A DNA stretch of 62,995 nucleotides. Origin: an uncultured Phascolarctobacterium sp. GTDB taxonomy: Bacteria > Bacillota > Negativicutes > Acidaminococcales > Acidaminococcaceae. Of the stretch, positions 9,483-17,974 are shown piece by piece (position 1 is the first letter of the stretch; each line of letters opens with the position of its first letter). The notes under the pieces were generated by a model that worked only from the letters and a program-made list of their open reading frames with translations, did not search any database and was not told where the DNA came from. The position numbers and the translations under genes are program-made. The stretch covers positions 1-62,995 of the forward strand of contig CANRJC010000012.1 of assembly GCA_947630795.1 (NCBI GenBank), written 5' to 3'.

Positions 9483-9787
9483 GTTAACCTTCCTCCTTAA
9501 AAATAGGTATTGTAATGATATGGGATACTGGACATAAAACTCATCGCCGACTCACAGGAGAGCCGAAGAAGAGATTTTATCTGCGCGCGGGCCCCGCACT
9601 TTTACACGGAGCAAGACCGTGATCGGCCTCGGTACATTTCATTCTACGCGACCTCTTTTAAGTCCTGCCGCAAACTCGACAGTTGCGCACTCATACCCAG
9701 GTCACACTCCATCGCCCTCATTATACCACAAACCGTAAAATATTTCACACACTTTTCAGAAATTTTTTATTTTCGGCACCGAGCTTT
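9483..9787 (-). promoter_or_regulatory. Promoter and about 230-nt leader of the CoA-transferase/mutase cluster
   Basis: On the minus strand an extended -10 (TGG TATAAT, TATAAT at 9725-9720) lacks a good -35. Transcription from it would leave an untranslated leader of roughly 230 bases before the ATG at 9482. I see no gene in the gap and no recognised riboswitch; in particular no B12 box. There is also no clear terminator after the hydrogenase gene that ends at 9788, so some read-through is possible. Confidence 0.5.
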
Positions 9788-11512
9788 TTAACGACGTTGC
9801 GCCTGATAAGTGGTGTGGAGCAAATGGTGAGCTTTTTCTCCGAGAGGTTCGCCCAAAAATTCTTTGTAAAGAGCGATGATATCCGGGTTCTCGTGGCTCT
9901 TGCGAATGATGCTGGCCTCATCGCAACCGAAGAGAGCTTCACGCCGCAGCCTGCGCACGGAAGCATCTACCGGTACCGGCTGGCCGCCCCCGCCGATACA
10001 ACCGCCGGGGCAAGCCATCACTTCGATGAAATGGTAGTCTGCCTCTCCCGCTTTTATCCTCTCCAACATTTTTTTCGCCGCCGCCAAGGTGTGGACTACG
10101 GCGATCTTCACTTCCGTGCCGACTATATTCAGCGTTGCTTCGCGAGTTTCTTCCATGCCCCGCACTTCGTGATATTCTACTTTTGGCAGGCTCTGCCCGG
10201 CTACTACATCGGCCACGGTGCGCAGCGCTGCTTCCATAACGCCGCCGGTAGTTCCGAAGATGACTCCGGCGCCGGTGCCGTAGCCTAAAGGACTGTCGAA
10301 GTCTGCCTCAGCCAAAGCAGCAAAATCGATACCTGCGGAGCGTATCATCCTACCCAGTTCCCTGGTAGTAATGACGATATCCACGTCTCTATAGCCGCTG
10401 TCGCACAATTGCGGCCGAGCTGCCTCGGCCTTCTTGGCGGTGCAGGGCATCACGGATACGGAGACTATCTTGGCGGGATCGATCCCCGCTTTTTGGGCAA
10501 AATAAGTTTTGGCGATGGCACCGAACATGCCCTGAGGAGATTTGGCGGTGGAAAGATGAGGCAAGAGCTCAGGATATTTCAACTCGATCATGTTCACCCA
10601 GCCGGGACTGCAACTGGTGATCATGGGCAACACGCCGCCGTTTTGCAGACGGTGCAGGAATTCGTGGCCTTCCTCCATGATGGTGAGGTCTGCGGAAAAA
10701 TCGGTGTCGAAAACTTTATCGAAACCTAACTGCTTCAAAGCTGCCACCATCTTGCCGGTAACTACACTGCCGCTGGGAAGAGCCAATTCTTCGCCTAAAG
10801 CCACCCGCACTGAAGGCGCGGTCTGGACGATAACGAATTTATCGGGATCTGATAGAGCGTCCCACACTTTATCGGTGTCGTCTTTTTCCACGATGGCAGC
10901 GGTAGGGCACACGGTAGAGCACTGACCGCACAATGAGCAGGCAGCCTGCCCCAAGCCCAAGCCGAAAGCAGGAGTTACTATAGTGTTAAAGCCACGACGA
11001 GCGAAACTGTAGACATCCATGCCTTGCACGTCACGGCACATGCGGATGCAACGGCCGCAGAGGACGCACTTTTCCTGATCCCTCACCAAAGACGGATTGC
11101 TGTCGTCTATGGCGTGAGATTTTTTCTCGCCGCCTTCAAAACGCAACTTCCGCACGCCCAGGTCGGCAGCGATCTTCTGCAACTCGCAGTCGCCGCTCTT
11201 TTGGCAGCAGAGACAATCTTTGGGATGATTGGTCAAAAGCAGTTCCACCACCGTGCGGCGGGCTTCCCGTACTTTGGCGGTGTTGGTCTTCACCACCATG
11301 CCCTCGGCTACGGGATACACGCAGGCCGCAGCCAAGCCCCTGCTGCCGCTGGCCTCCACCATGCAGAGACGACAGGCACCTTCGGGGCGAAGCTCCGGAT
11401 GATAGCATAAAGTGGGGATGTAGATGCCGGCCTGACGGGCCGCTTCCAATATACTGGTTCCGGCCGGAGCCTGCACAGGTTGGCCGTTGATCGTCAAATT
11501 TATCGTGGTCAT
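9788..11512 (-). CDS. hndD: [FeFe] hydrogenase catalytic subunit, HndD/HydA type
   Basis: A 574-aa cytoplasmic hydrogenase of the NAD-linked multimeric type. N-terminal [2Fe-2S] ferredoxin domain (Cys 36, 47, 50, 64), His-Cys3 [4Fe-4S] segment at 96-109, and two [4Fe-4S] motifs at 149-159 and 192-202. The H-cluster domain has TSCSPGW (299-305), MPCTAKK (355-361) and EVMACPGGCIGGGG (497-510), followed by the small C-terminal domain. The first motif has Ser where many enzymes have a second Cys. ATG after GGAGG. It is last in an hndA-B-C-D-like order, implying a complex that exchanges electrons between H2, NAD(H) and probably ferredoxin; bifurcation is inferred. The maturases HydE, HydF and HydG are not in the window. 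Confidence 0.95.
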   Translation of the reverse strand: MTTINLTINGQPVQAPAGTSILEAARQAGIYIPTLCYHPELRPEGACRLCMVEASGSRGLAAACVYPVAEGMVVKTNTAKVREARRTVVELLLTNHPKDCLCCQKSGDCELQKIAADLGVRKLRFEGGEKKSHAIDDSNPSLVRDQEKCVLCGRCIRMCRDVQGMDVYSFARRGFNTIVTPAFGLGLGQAACSLCGQCSTVCPTAAIVEKDDTDKVWDALSDPDKFVIVQTAPSVRVALGEELALPSGSVVTGKMVAALKQLGFDKVFDTDFSADLTIMEEGHEFLHRLQNGGVLPMITSCSPGWVNMIELKYPELLPHLSTAKSPQGMFGAIAKTYFAQKAGIDPAKIVSVSVMPCTAKKAEAARPQLCDSGYRDVDIVITTRELGRMIRSAGIDFAALAEADFDSPLGYGTGAGVIFGTTGGVMEAALRTVADVVAGQSLPKVEYHEVRGMEETREATLNIVGTEVKIAVVHTLAAAKKMLERIKAGEADYHFIEVMACPGGCIGGGGQPVPVDASVRRLRREALFGCDEASIIRKSHENPDIIALYKEFLGEPLGEKAHHLLHTTYQAQRR

Positions 11513-11527
11513 CTTGCTCGCTCCTCC

Positions 11528-13318
11528 TTAACCTTTGGTGATAGCCTTGAACGGACAGCCGGCCATGCAGGCTCCGCACTTGATGCACTTAGACTGGTCT
11601 ATGACATGCTTTTGCTTCACCGCGCCGCTGATGGCCTGCACCGGACAATTGCGAGCGCACTTGGTGCAGCCTTTGCAATCGTCGCCGATGATGTAGCTGA
11701 GCATCTTCTCACAGGCACCGGCAGGACAGCGTTTATTTTTGATGTGTTCTTCGTATTCGTGGCGGAAGTAGCGCAGAGTGCTGAGCACCGGGTTGGGTGC
11801 GCTCTGGCCCAGACCGCAGAGAGCTGTGGCCTTGATATTTTCCGCCAGAGACTCCAACAATTCTATGTCTCCTTCTCTGCCCTCTCCTTCGGTGATGCGG
11901 GTGAGTATCTCCAACATCCGCTTGGTGCCCTCCCGGCAAGGAGTGCATTTGCCGCAGGATTCGCTTTGAGTGAAGGTGAGGAAGAACTTGGCCACGTCCA
12001 CCATGCAGGTGTCTTCATCCATCACCACCAAGCCGCCGCTGCCCATCATGGCGCCGGCGGCGATGAGAGAATCGTAGTCCACCGGCAGATCCAGCATACT
12101 CTCCGGCAAACAGCCGCCGGAAGGACCGCCGATCTGCACGGCTTTGAATTTTTTTCCGTTGGTGATGCCGCCGCCGATATCGTAAATGATCTCCCTCATG
12201 GTGATGCCCATAGGCACTTCCGCCAGGCCGGTGTTGTTGATCTTGCCGGTAAGGGCGAACACCTTCGTCCCTTTGGATTTTTCCGTCCCGAATCGACTGT
12301 ACCATTCGGCGCCGTTGTTGATGATCTGGGCCACATTGGCGAAAGTTTCTACATTATTTATATTGGTAGGCTTGCCCCACAGGCCCGATACCGCCGGGAA
12401 GGGAGGCCGAGGCCGAGGCATGCCCCGCTTGCCCTCGATGGAGGCCATAAGAGCTGTCTCTTCGCCGCACACGAAAGCGCCGGCTCCCTCTTTGATATGG
12501 ATAGTGAAATCGAAACCGCTGCCGAAAATGTTCCTACCCAAAAGCCCGGCCTCTTCCGCTTGAGCTATGGCTACCCGCAGCCGTTTGATGGCCAGAGGAT
12601 ATTCAGCCCGCACATAGATGTAGCCTTCGTCGGCACCGATGGCGTAGCCGCAGATAGCCATGCCTTCCAACACCCGATGAGGATCGCCCTCCAGCACGCT
12701 GCGATCCATAAAAGCGCCGGGGTCGCCTTCATCGGCGTTGCAGATAACGTATTTTTTATCGCTGACGGACGCTTTGGCAAACTGCCACTTCAAGCCCGTA
12801 GGGAAGCCGCCACCGCCCCGGCCCCGCAGCCCAGACTTTTTTACTTCTTCCACTACCTGCTCGGGGCTCATTTGGGTGAGGGCCTTGCCCAAAGCTTCGT
12901 AACCGCCCACGGCGATGTACTCTCCTACGTTTTCCGGGTCGATCTCGCCGCAGTTGGCCAGCACGATGCGGTGCTGCTTTTTGTAGAAACCGATCTCATC
13001 GTAATTGGGCACCTGTTCCTGAGTAAGAGGCTCTCGGTAGAGCAGGCGCTCCACGATGCGTCCCTTATACAGATGCTGTTCTACTATCTCCTTCACATCG
13101 TCGGCCGTTACCCGGCAGTAAAAAGTGCCCTCGGGATAGACGATGACCAGAGGCCCGTGCTCGCAGAAGCCGTGACAGCCGGTCTCCACCAGCATCACTT
13201 CGTCCTGCAGTTTATATTCTTCCAGATAGCGAGCGAAAGCGTCCCGCACTTTTTGCGAGCCGCTGGATTTGCATGCTGTGCCGCCGCAGACTAAAACGTG
13301 GGCTCTGATATGCTGCAT
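11528..13318 (-). CDS. hndC: NuoF-like NAD(H)-binding hydrogenase subunit, HndC/HydB type
   Basis: A 596-aa flavoprotein subunit. The N-terminal thioredoxin-like [2Fe-2S] domain (Cys in GGTACKSS and TGCHGFC) is followed by a NuoF core: GRGGGGFPTGLKW and CNADEGDPGAFMDR (FMN/NAD site), and ESCGKCTPCREG for the N3-type [4Fe-4S] cluster. The C terminus adds two ferredoxin [4Fe-4S] motifs (CKGCTKCARNCP and CIKCGACMAGCP). This extended form is typical of HndC/HydB of bifurcating hydrogenases rather than of complex I. ATG follows GGAGGAAGATC. It lies 15 bases upstream of the catalytic subunit gene. Confidence 0.95.
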   Translation of the reverse strand: MQHIRAHVLVCGGTACKSSGSQKVRDAFARYLEEYKLQDEVMLVETGCHGFCEHGPLVIVYPEGTFYCRVTADDVKEIVEQHLYKGRIVERLLYREPLTQEQVPNYDEIGFYKKQHRIVLANCGEIDPENVGEYIAVGGYEALGKALTQMSPEQVVEEVKKSGLRGRGGGGFPTGLKWQFAKASVSDKKYVICNADEGDPGAFMDRSVLEGDPHRVLEGMAICGYAIGADEGYIYVRAEYPLAIKRLRVAIAQAEEAGLLGRNIFGSGFDFTIHIKEGAGAFVCGEETALMASIEGKRGMPRPRPPFPAVSGLWGKPTNINNVETFANVAQIINNGAEWYSRFGTEKSKGTKVFALTGKINNTGLAEVPMGITMREIIYDIGGGITNGKKFKAVQIGGPSGGCLPESMLDLPVDYDSLIAAGAMMGSGGLVVMDEDTCMVDVAKFFLTFTQSESCGKCTPCREGTKRMLEILTRITEGEGREGDIELLESLAENIKATALCGLGQSAPNPVLSTLRYFRHEYEEHIKNKRCPAGACEKMLSYIIGDDCKGCTKCARNCPVQAISGAVKQKHVIDQSKCIKCGACMAGCPFKAITKG

Positions 13319-13353
13319 GATCTTCCTCCGTCGTAAAATTTTTCGGCTGAGCT

Positions 13354-13722
13354 TTATTTGTTTTCTATTTTCCCTACCACCATTTCTTCCACGATGTTAC
13401 CGTTGACCACGTGGTTGGCGATGATCTTGCTCACGTCTTCGGGCTTCACATTGCCGTAAGTGATGCGGGCCTCTCCAGGCCGCAGCACATCCAAAAGCAC
13501 TTCTTTATCGCACATGCCGATGCAACCGGTCTGCTGCACCTGTACATCGGTGAGGTGACGTCGGGCCAGTTCGTCCAGCACCGCGGCCATCACTTCTCTG
13601 GCCCCGGCGGCGATGCCGCAAGTGCCCATGCCGATGATGATCTTGGTGCCGCTCTCCTTCCTCAATTTCAGATCGCTCTTCAATTTATCCCTCAATGCGT
13701 GAAGATCGGCCAAACTTTTCAT
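13354..13722 (-). CDS. hndB: Thioredoxin-like [2Fe-2S] subunit, HndB type
   Basis: A 122-aa ferredoxin-like protein with GTCGIAAGA near residue 32 and TGCIGMCDKE near 66, the cysteine pattern of the small thioredoxin-fold [2Fe-2S] subunit of NADP/NAD-reducing hydrogenases. I take ATG 13722 as the start: it overlaps the stop of the upstream ATPase gene by four bases (ATGA), and an upstream in-frame start would add 20 residues read inside that gene. Likely role: electron relay next to HndC. Confidence 0.87.
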   Translation of the reverse strand: MKSLADLHALRDKLKSDLKLRKESGTKIIIGMGTCGIAAGAREVMAAVLDELARRHLTDVQVQQTGCIGMCDKEVLLDVLRPGEARITYGNVKPEDVSKIIANHVVNGNIVEEMVVGKIENK

Positions 13723-14276
13723 ATTGCTCTCCCTTCCTCTTTTACTCGTTCTATTTCCTGTTGTAAGTAGGTCCTTACCCAAGCAGCCAACTCAGGATGG
13801 GAAAAGTCGCAGGCTTCTCCCAATTCTTCCCGAATGCTGCGGCTGTCGAAAACGAAGTCGCCCCGGCTCCCTTTATAGCTGAAAAGCACATCCGTCGCAG
13901 GGGCCCCGGCCAAAAGAACGGCGATACTGCCGGCCACATCACCTAAGGGCGGGCAGTCGATGTTGTCTCGACGAAAGGAAGCCGTCACTTCCGTTCCCTT
14001 GCCCGGCCGGGAAGTGATGTCCAAGCGGCCGCCGCACTGTTGAGCCGCCATATCCACGAGGGGTATGCCCATGCCCACTTTACGGGTGGTGCGGGTGGTG
14101 ACGAATGGGTCCCGCACTTTTTCCAAAAAGCTCTGCTCCATGCCCCTGCCGTTGTCGGCGATGCGAAAGACCAAAAAGCCCTCTTCGTTTTCCGCCACTT
14201 CGATACGGATCAGCGTAGCCTGAGCGGCCACGGCATTTTGCGCCAGATCCAGAATGTTCAGCGCCAACTCGCCCAT
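13719..14276 (-). CDS. GHKL-type ATP-binding protein embedded in the hydrogenase operon
   Basis: A 185-aa protein with the histidine-kinase-like ATPase fold: N-box with Asn14 in DLAQNAVAAQ, G1 box DNGRGM (41-46) and G2 box VGMGIPLVDMAAQ (67-79). There is no dimerisation/phospho-acceptor His domain and no sensor domain; a C-terminal tail of about 65 residues is of unknown function. It starts one base after the hndA-like stop codon and overlaps hndB by four bases, so it is translationally coupled to the hydrogenase subunits. It could be a protein kinase or anti-sigma-type switch, or an accessory factor; the partner is unknown. Confidence 0.85.
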   Translation of the reverse strand: MGELALNILDLAQNAVAAQATLIRIEVAENEEGFLVFRIADNGRGMEQSFLEKVRDPFVTTRTTRKVGMGIPLVDMAAQQCGGRLDITSRPGKGTEVTASFRRDNIDCPPLGDVAGSIAVLLAGAPATDVLFSYKGSRGDFVFDSRSIREELGEACDFSHPELAAWVRTYLQQEIERVKEEGRAI

Positions 14277-14762
14277 TTAACGGTAACCGGCCAAAATGGT
14301 CTTGATCTTTTCCGGCGTCAGACGGCCGTGAGTGTCCTGATTGATCTGCATCACCGGGGCCAAACCGCAGGCACCGATACAAGCCACCGTTTCCAAAGTG
14401 AAGCGCAGGTCTTTAGTAGTCTGCCCCGCTTTTATCCCCAGTTCTTTTTCCAACGCCTGCAAGACGCTCTTGCCTCCCCGCACGTGACAGGCAGTGCCCT
14501 GACAGGCTCTGATGATGTTGCGCCCCCGAGGATCCAGATGGAAGAGGGAGTAGAAGGTGACCACACCGTAGATCTCGGCGATGGGCACTCCGGTCCTCTC
14601 CGCCACATATTCCAGGGCTTCCCGGGGCAAATAATTGTAGAGGTTCTGCACCTCTTGCAAAATAGGGATCAAGGTGCCCTTCTTGCCTTCATATTCGGCT
14701 AGGATGGCATCCACCTGTTCCCGTTTCTCGAAGCAAACTCCTTCCGTTTCTTTCCGGCTCAT
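14277..14762 (-). CDS. hndA: NuoE-like [2Fe-2S] subunit, HndA/HydC type
   Basis: A 161-aa thioredoxin-fold ferredoxin equivalent to the 24-kDa subunit of complex I and to HydC. The four cluster cysteines are in CQGTACHV and in VACIGACGLAPVMQIN. The preceding YNYLPREALEYVAERTGVP helix region is conserved. I chose ATG 14762, preceded by GAGGAGG; an upstream ATG at 14810 would add 16 residues without support. It is the first structural gene of the hydrogenase set, 121 bases after the PHP gene. Confidence 0.93.
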   Translation of the reverse strand: MSRKETEGVCFEKREQVDAILAEYEGKKGTLIPILQEVQNLYNYLPREALEYVAERTGVPIAEIYGVVTFYSLFHLDPRGRNIIRACQGTACHVRGGKSVLQALEKELGIKAGQTTKDLRFTLETVACIGACGLAPVMQINQDTHGRLTPEKIKTILAGYR

Positions 14763-14883
14763 ACTTCCTCCTCGGCTCAACGGCTGCAAATGCAGCCTGA
14801 TCATAGTCATGCGGATATTATTGTCCTGTAACGATGAACTTCTTCCGTGTGTCGAGCTGACATTCGCTTTTCATAGAAGACAA

Positions 14884-15654
14884 TCACAGCGGCACCGCAA
14901 AGTGCCCGGGCCGGCAACTGCGGCCATCTTCTCCCGCCAAAGCCTTGCGCAGTTCTGTAACGGTCAGTTCTTCTACCGTCAAAAGATTTTTCGGTCCTTC
15001 CACGAAGTCGTAGATATTGTGGGCGTCGCTGTCGCTGATGTAGGGCAGGCCACCGGCCAAACGACGCAAGAGAGCATCATCCTGCTTTTTTTGCCGCCAC
15101 CCCGCCGCCGACAATTCTGCCGCCGCCAGCCCCATAGCGGGGTCGATGAAGCCCAACTGACCTACCAAACTATAGCTGGGCCGATCGATATGGGCAGCCA
15201 AAGCCAGCCCGCCCAATTCATTCGCTTTGGCCACGATGGCCTCGGCACCGAGATCCAAAGGAGCATGGAGCAAACGCTCTTCTTCATAAAGAAATTCGTC
15301 TTCTTCATCCACCGCATATTGAGGGCCGAATACTTCCGGTCTATTCTTCAGGCCGCTCATGTGACCGTCTACGAAACTCTGCCACCTGCGCAACTGTTTC
15401 AAAGTGTCGAAGAGGACAACGATGTGGGCTTCTTCCGCCGACTCCGCTTCCATCCCCGGGAAGACATGCACGTCATAACGTTCCGCCGCCCGCAGGGCTG
15501 CCAGCACGTTGCCGCCGGCGTTGTGGTCGGTGATGGCTACGGCTCCGATACCGTATTCCGCCGCCCGCAACACGATGTGATGAGGAGTCATCTCCACCTC
15601 AGCACAGGGCGACAACAATGTATGAACGTGAAAGTCGGCCAAGACCGTCTTCAT
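14884..15654 (-). CDS. PHP-domain phosphoesterase
   Basis: A 256-aa PHP-family protein. Metal-ligand motifs are at the N terminus (DFHVHTLLSP, about 7-16), ITDHNAGGN near 41, ALAAHIDRPSY near 150, and SDSDAH near 215. PHP proteins hydrolyse phosphate esters (TrpH/YciV, histidinol phosphatase, polymerase-associated domains). Located directly after a DRTGG gene (three bases apart) and before the NuoE-like gene. In this context it is a candidate phosphatase of a regulatory circuit, but that is inference; the substrate is not deducible. Confidence 0.85.
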   Translation of the reverse strand: MKTVLADFHVHTLLSPCAEVEMTPHHIVLRAAEYGIGAVAITDHNAGGNVLAALRAAERYDVHVFPGMEAESAEEAHIVVLFDTLKQLRRWQSFVDGHMSGLKNRPEVFGPQYAVDEEDEFLYEEERLLHAPLDLGAEAIVAKANELGGLALAAHIDRPSYSLVGQLGFIDPAMGLAAAELSAAGWRQKKQDDALLRRLAGGLPYISDSDAHNIYDFVEGPKNLLTVEELTVTELRKALAGEDGRSCRPGHFAVPL

Positions 15655-15657
15655 ACC

Positions 15658-16005
15658 TCAGTCCCTCAGGCCCAGTGCGTACAGCTTCCCTGCCGCCGCA
15701 AAAGCACTGAGAGGCGTGGTGAAGACTGCCACGTCATTGGCTGCAGCCCGCTCCAAAGTGTCGGGAGCGGGCTTGGCCCCTCCCGCTACGATAACGGCGG
15801 CCAACCCGATAAGAGCAGCCACCGCCGCCACGTTCTGATGGCCCTGCATAGTGACCCACACTTGCCCCGGCCGAGCCTGCCCCATCACATTGCTGAGCAG
15901 ATCGGAGACATAGCCCCCCGCGACCTCTGCGGTGAGCTCCTCGGCCTTAAGGCCGGGGGTGACCAAAGTCAGCTCCAATTTTTTCGTAAGTTCTTTGACT
16001 TGCAT
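15658..16005 (-). CDS. DRTGG-domain protein 1
   Basis: A 115-aa protein that looks like a single DRTGG domain, the ligand-binding fold also found in the N-terminal half of HPr kinase-like and phosphotransacetylase-associated proteins. Visible features: a conserved LSNVMG segment near 37-42 preceded by GGYVSDL, a TMQGHQNVAAVA stretch and a C-terminal VFTTPLSAF. It is paired with a second DRTGG protein at 17971-18333. No catalytic residues are evident; a sensory or adaptor role in the hydrogenase locus is inferred. Confidence 0.75.
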   Translation of the reverse strand: MQVKELTKKLELTLVTPGLKAEELTAEVAGGYVSDLLSNVMGQARPGQVWVTMQGHQNVAAVAALIGLAAVIVAGGAKPAPDTLERAAANDVAVFTTPLSAFAAAGKLYALGLRD

Positions 16006-16135
16006 CTTTTCCTCGCCTGCGTAATTTTTCCGCCGCTCTTTTTATCGTGTATCTCCCGCTCATTTTGTTTTGCGTTCGATCTCTCTCATCTTGTTTCTTT
16101 TTTATTTCACTTATTCATGCAAGAGGTTGCCCCGC

Positions 16136-17488
16136 CTACCTCTCCTCTTTCGGTTTTTCCGGCTCATGCGAGATCGGTATCTGCCTGGCCAGCTCCAGCA
16201 TCCCCTGAGCCAGCCTGTGCACCGAAGAGCGCAATTTGAAGATGCAGTCGATCTCGTGGGCTTTGCCCTGCACGATGTCCTCCGCCAAACCCTGACAGCT
16301 GGGAGCGCCGCAGGCGCCGCAGTCCAGCCCCGGCAGAGAAGAGAGCACCTCTTCCATCCGCTCGAATTTTTTCATGGCGGTGACGATGTCGTCGTCCAAC
16401 TGCATCATGGGCCGAGGCACCAAAGGCTTCACATGATCTTTAGAAGAAGGAAAATCTTTCAGAGTCATGCTGCGAGCCATGGCCTTTTCTCGATCTGCAG
16501 GTTCTTTTTGCCGCAAAAGGCGAATACGACCTCTTAAATTGCTTTCGGCCACGAATTTATTTTGAGCAGCCAAGATACCGCCGATGCAGCCGCCCTGACA
16601 GGCACTGCATTCCACGTAATCCAATTGCGGCACTTTATTCATGGAGATCTGCTCCAACATATCATATACGTCGTCGATACCGTGGACCGCCAGACCGTGG
16701 CTGATGCCTGCGCTCAAGAGCTCGCCGCCGTAGGCTCCCCAGGCCAGACCGTAGGAAGAACCGGTGCTCACCTTGATCTCTTCGTCTTCGCCCAAATGTT
16801 TCAACAAAAGGCCGTAGATCTCCGAAAGGCTGAAGGACCCGGTGAGCTGCGTGTCTCGCACATCCACCGATTGATGGATGTTGGTGTTTTTGGAAGGGCA
16901 GGGAGAAATGGCCCAAACGCCAATCTTTTCCGGCGCCAGTCTTAAACGCTGGGCTGCTTCTTTTTTCACATAGATGGCCGCCGCTTCCGTGGGAGCCAAA
17001 ATGGGCACCACTTGCTTGATCAGTTCGGGGAATTTCACCTGAATGAGCCGCAACACAGCCGGGCAGGTGTTGGAGATGAGGGGCTTGCGTCCGCCCCGAT
17101 AATTTTTTACGTAGTCTTCGATCTCCAAAGCGATATATTCCGAAGCCAAAGACACGTCGAAGATCTCGTCGAAGCCCAAATAGCGCAATCCCTGCCAGAT
17201 GGTGGGACGGGCCACCTTCTCCGGAAATTGAGCATAAAGAGAAGGAGCGGGCAAAACGATGTTATATTCATGATCTTGCAGACGGTCCAAACTTTCCGTG
17301 ACGACGCTATAAGCATGATAGGGACAGCGAGCCGCACAGGCCCCGCAATCCACACAGCGGTCGCCGATGATCTCGGCCTTACCGTTGCGCACCCGAATGG
17401 CCTCCGTGGGGCACACCTTCACGCAGGCCACGCAGCCCTGGCACTTTTCCCTTTGTAAAGTTACCGAATGAAAAAATTCCACGGCCAC
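16136..17488 (-). CDS. Divergent [FeFe]-hydrogenase-like Fe-S protein, putative sensor (HsfB-like)
   Basis: 450 aa from a GTG start (17488) that lies nine bases after AGAGGAGA. Two N-terminal [4Fe-4S] motifs (CQGCVACVKVCP, 16-27; CVDCGACAARCP, 45-56) precede a hydrogenase H-domain. Its first H-cluster motif is NTCPAV (140-145) instead of TSCCPxW, the second is SPCPSKN (195-201) instead of MPCxxKK with Glu missing, and the third keeps ECSACQGGCIGG (293-304). A C-terminal DCGACGAPSCQGLAEDIV (389-406) adds another [4Fe-4S] site. Cluster-binding cysteines are largely kept but proton-relay positions are altered, as in sensory hydrogenases. No PAS or kinase domain is fused, but a GHKL protein is encoded just upstream. 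Confidence 0.85.
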   Translation of the reverse strand: MAVEFFHSVTLQREKCQGCVACVKVCPTEAIRVRNGKAEIIGDRCVDCGACAARCPYHAYSVVTESLDRLQDHEYNIVLPAPSLYAQFPEKVARPTIWQGLRYLGFDEIFDVSLASEYIALEIEDYVKNYRGGRKPLISNTCPAVLRLIQVKFPELIKQVVPILAPTEAAAIYVKKEAAQRLRLAPEKIGVWAISPCPSKNTNIHQSVDVRDTQLTGSFSLSEIYGLLLKHLGEDEEIKVSTGSSYGLAWGAYGGELLSAGISHGLAVHGIDDVYDMLEQISMNKVPQLDYVECSACQGGCIGGILAAQNKFVAESNLRGRIRLLRQKEPADREKAMARSMTLKDFPSSKDHVKPLVPRPMMQLDDDIVTAMKKFERMEEVLSSLPGLDCGACGAPSCQGLAEDIVQGKAHEIDCIFKLRSSVHRLAQGMLELARQIPISHEPEKPKEER

Positions 17489-17536
17489 GGTCGCAAGTCT
17501 CCTCTGCCTAGGGCCCAAGTGAGGGACCGAAGGTAT

Positions 17537-17974
17537 TTACAGATCTTCGCTGCGGTGGCAGAAGCGCATGGTGATCACCGTGCCCTTCCCCACTGTCGAT
17601 TCGATGTTGAATTCATCGGAACATTTCATCATGTTGGGCAGCCCCATGCCGGCGCCGAAGCCCATCTGTCTGGCGTATTCGGGAGCGGTGGAGAAACCTT
17701 CCTGCAGAGCCGCTTGGATATCGGGAATGCCCTTGCCTTCGTCGCTGACGGTGATGAGGGTGGACTCGCCGGAGACCTCTGCCGTCACCGTTCCTCCTCC
17801 CGCGTGGATGATCACGTTCAATTCCGCTTCGTAGGTGCCTATAGCCACCCGCCGCACTACATCGGGAGGCACCCCCAAACGCTGCAGGGCCTTTTTTACT
17901 TTTGCGGACGCTTCTCCAGCTCTGTCGAAATCGTCTCCGGGACAATAATAGCTGAGCTTAAGAGTATCGGTCAT
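17537..17974 (-). CDS. RsbW-like GHKL ATP-binding protein
   Basis: A 145-aa protein resembling anti-sigma-factor serine kinases (RsbW/SpoIIAB). N-box with Glu50 and Asn53 in YEAELNVIIHAG, G1 box DEGKGI (78-83), G2 box GFGAGMGLPNM (105-115). It overlaps the DRTGG gene upstream by four bases (ATGA) and precedes the hydrogenase-like sensor gene, so the three are a co-translated unit. A kinase or switch role controlled by the sensor is inferred; no sigma factor or STAS antagonist is encoded nearby. Confidence 0.85.
   Translation of the reverse strand: MTDTLKLSYYCPGDDFDRAGEASAKVKKALQRLGVPPDVVRRVAIGTYEAELNVIIHAGGGTVTAEVSGESTLITVSDEGKGIPDIQAALQEGFSTAPEYARQMGFGAGMGLPNMMKCSDEFNIESTVGKGTVITMRFCHRSEDL

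Noticed and set aside
7754-9787. Possible cobalamin riboswitch upstream of the B12-dependent mutase or the CoA-transferase
   Set aside because: I looked for a B12 box and the conserved core in both gaps and found only unrelated hairpins.
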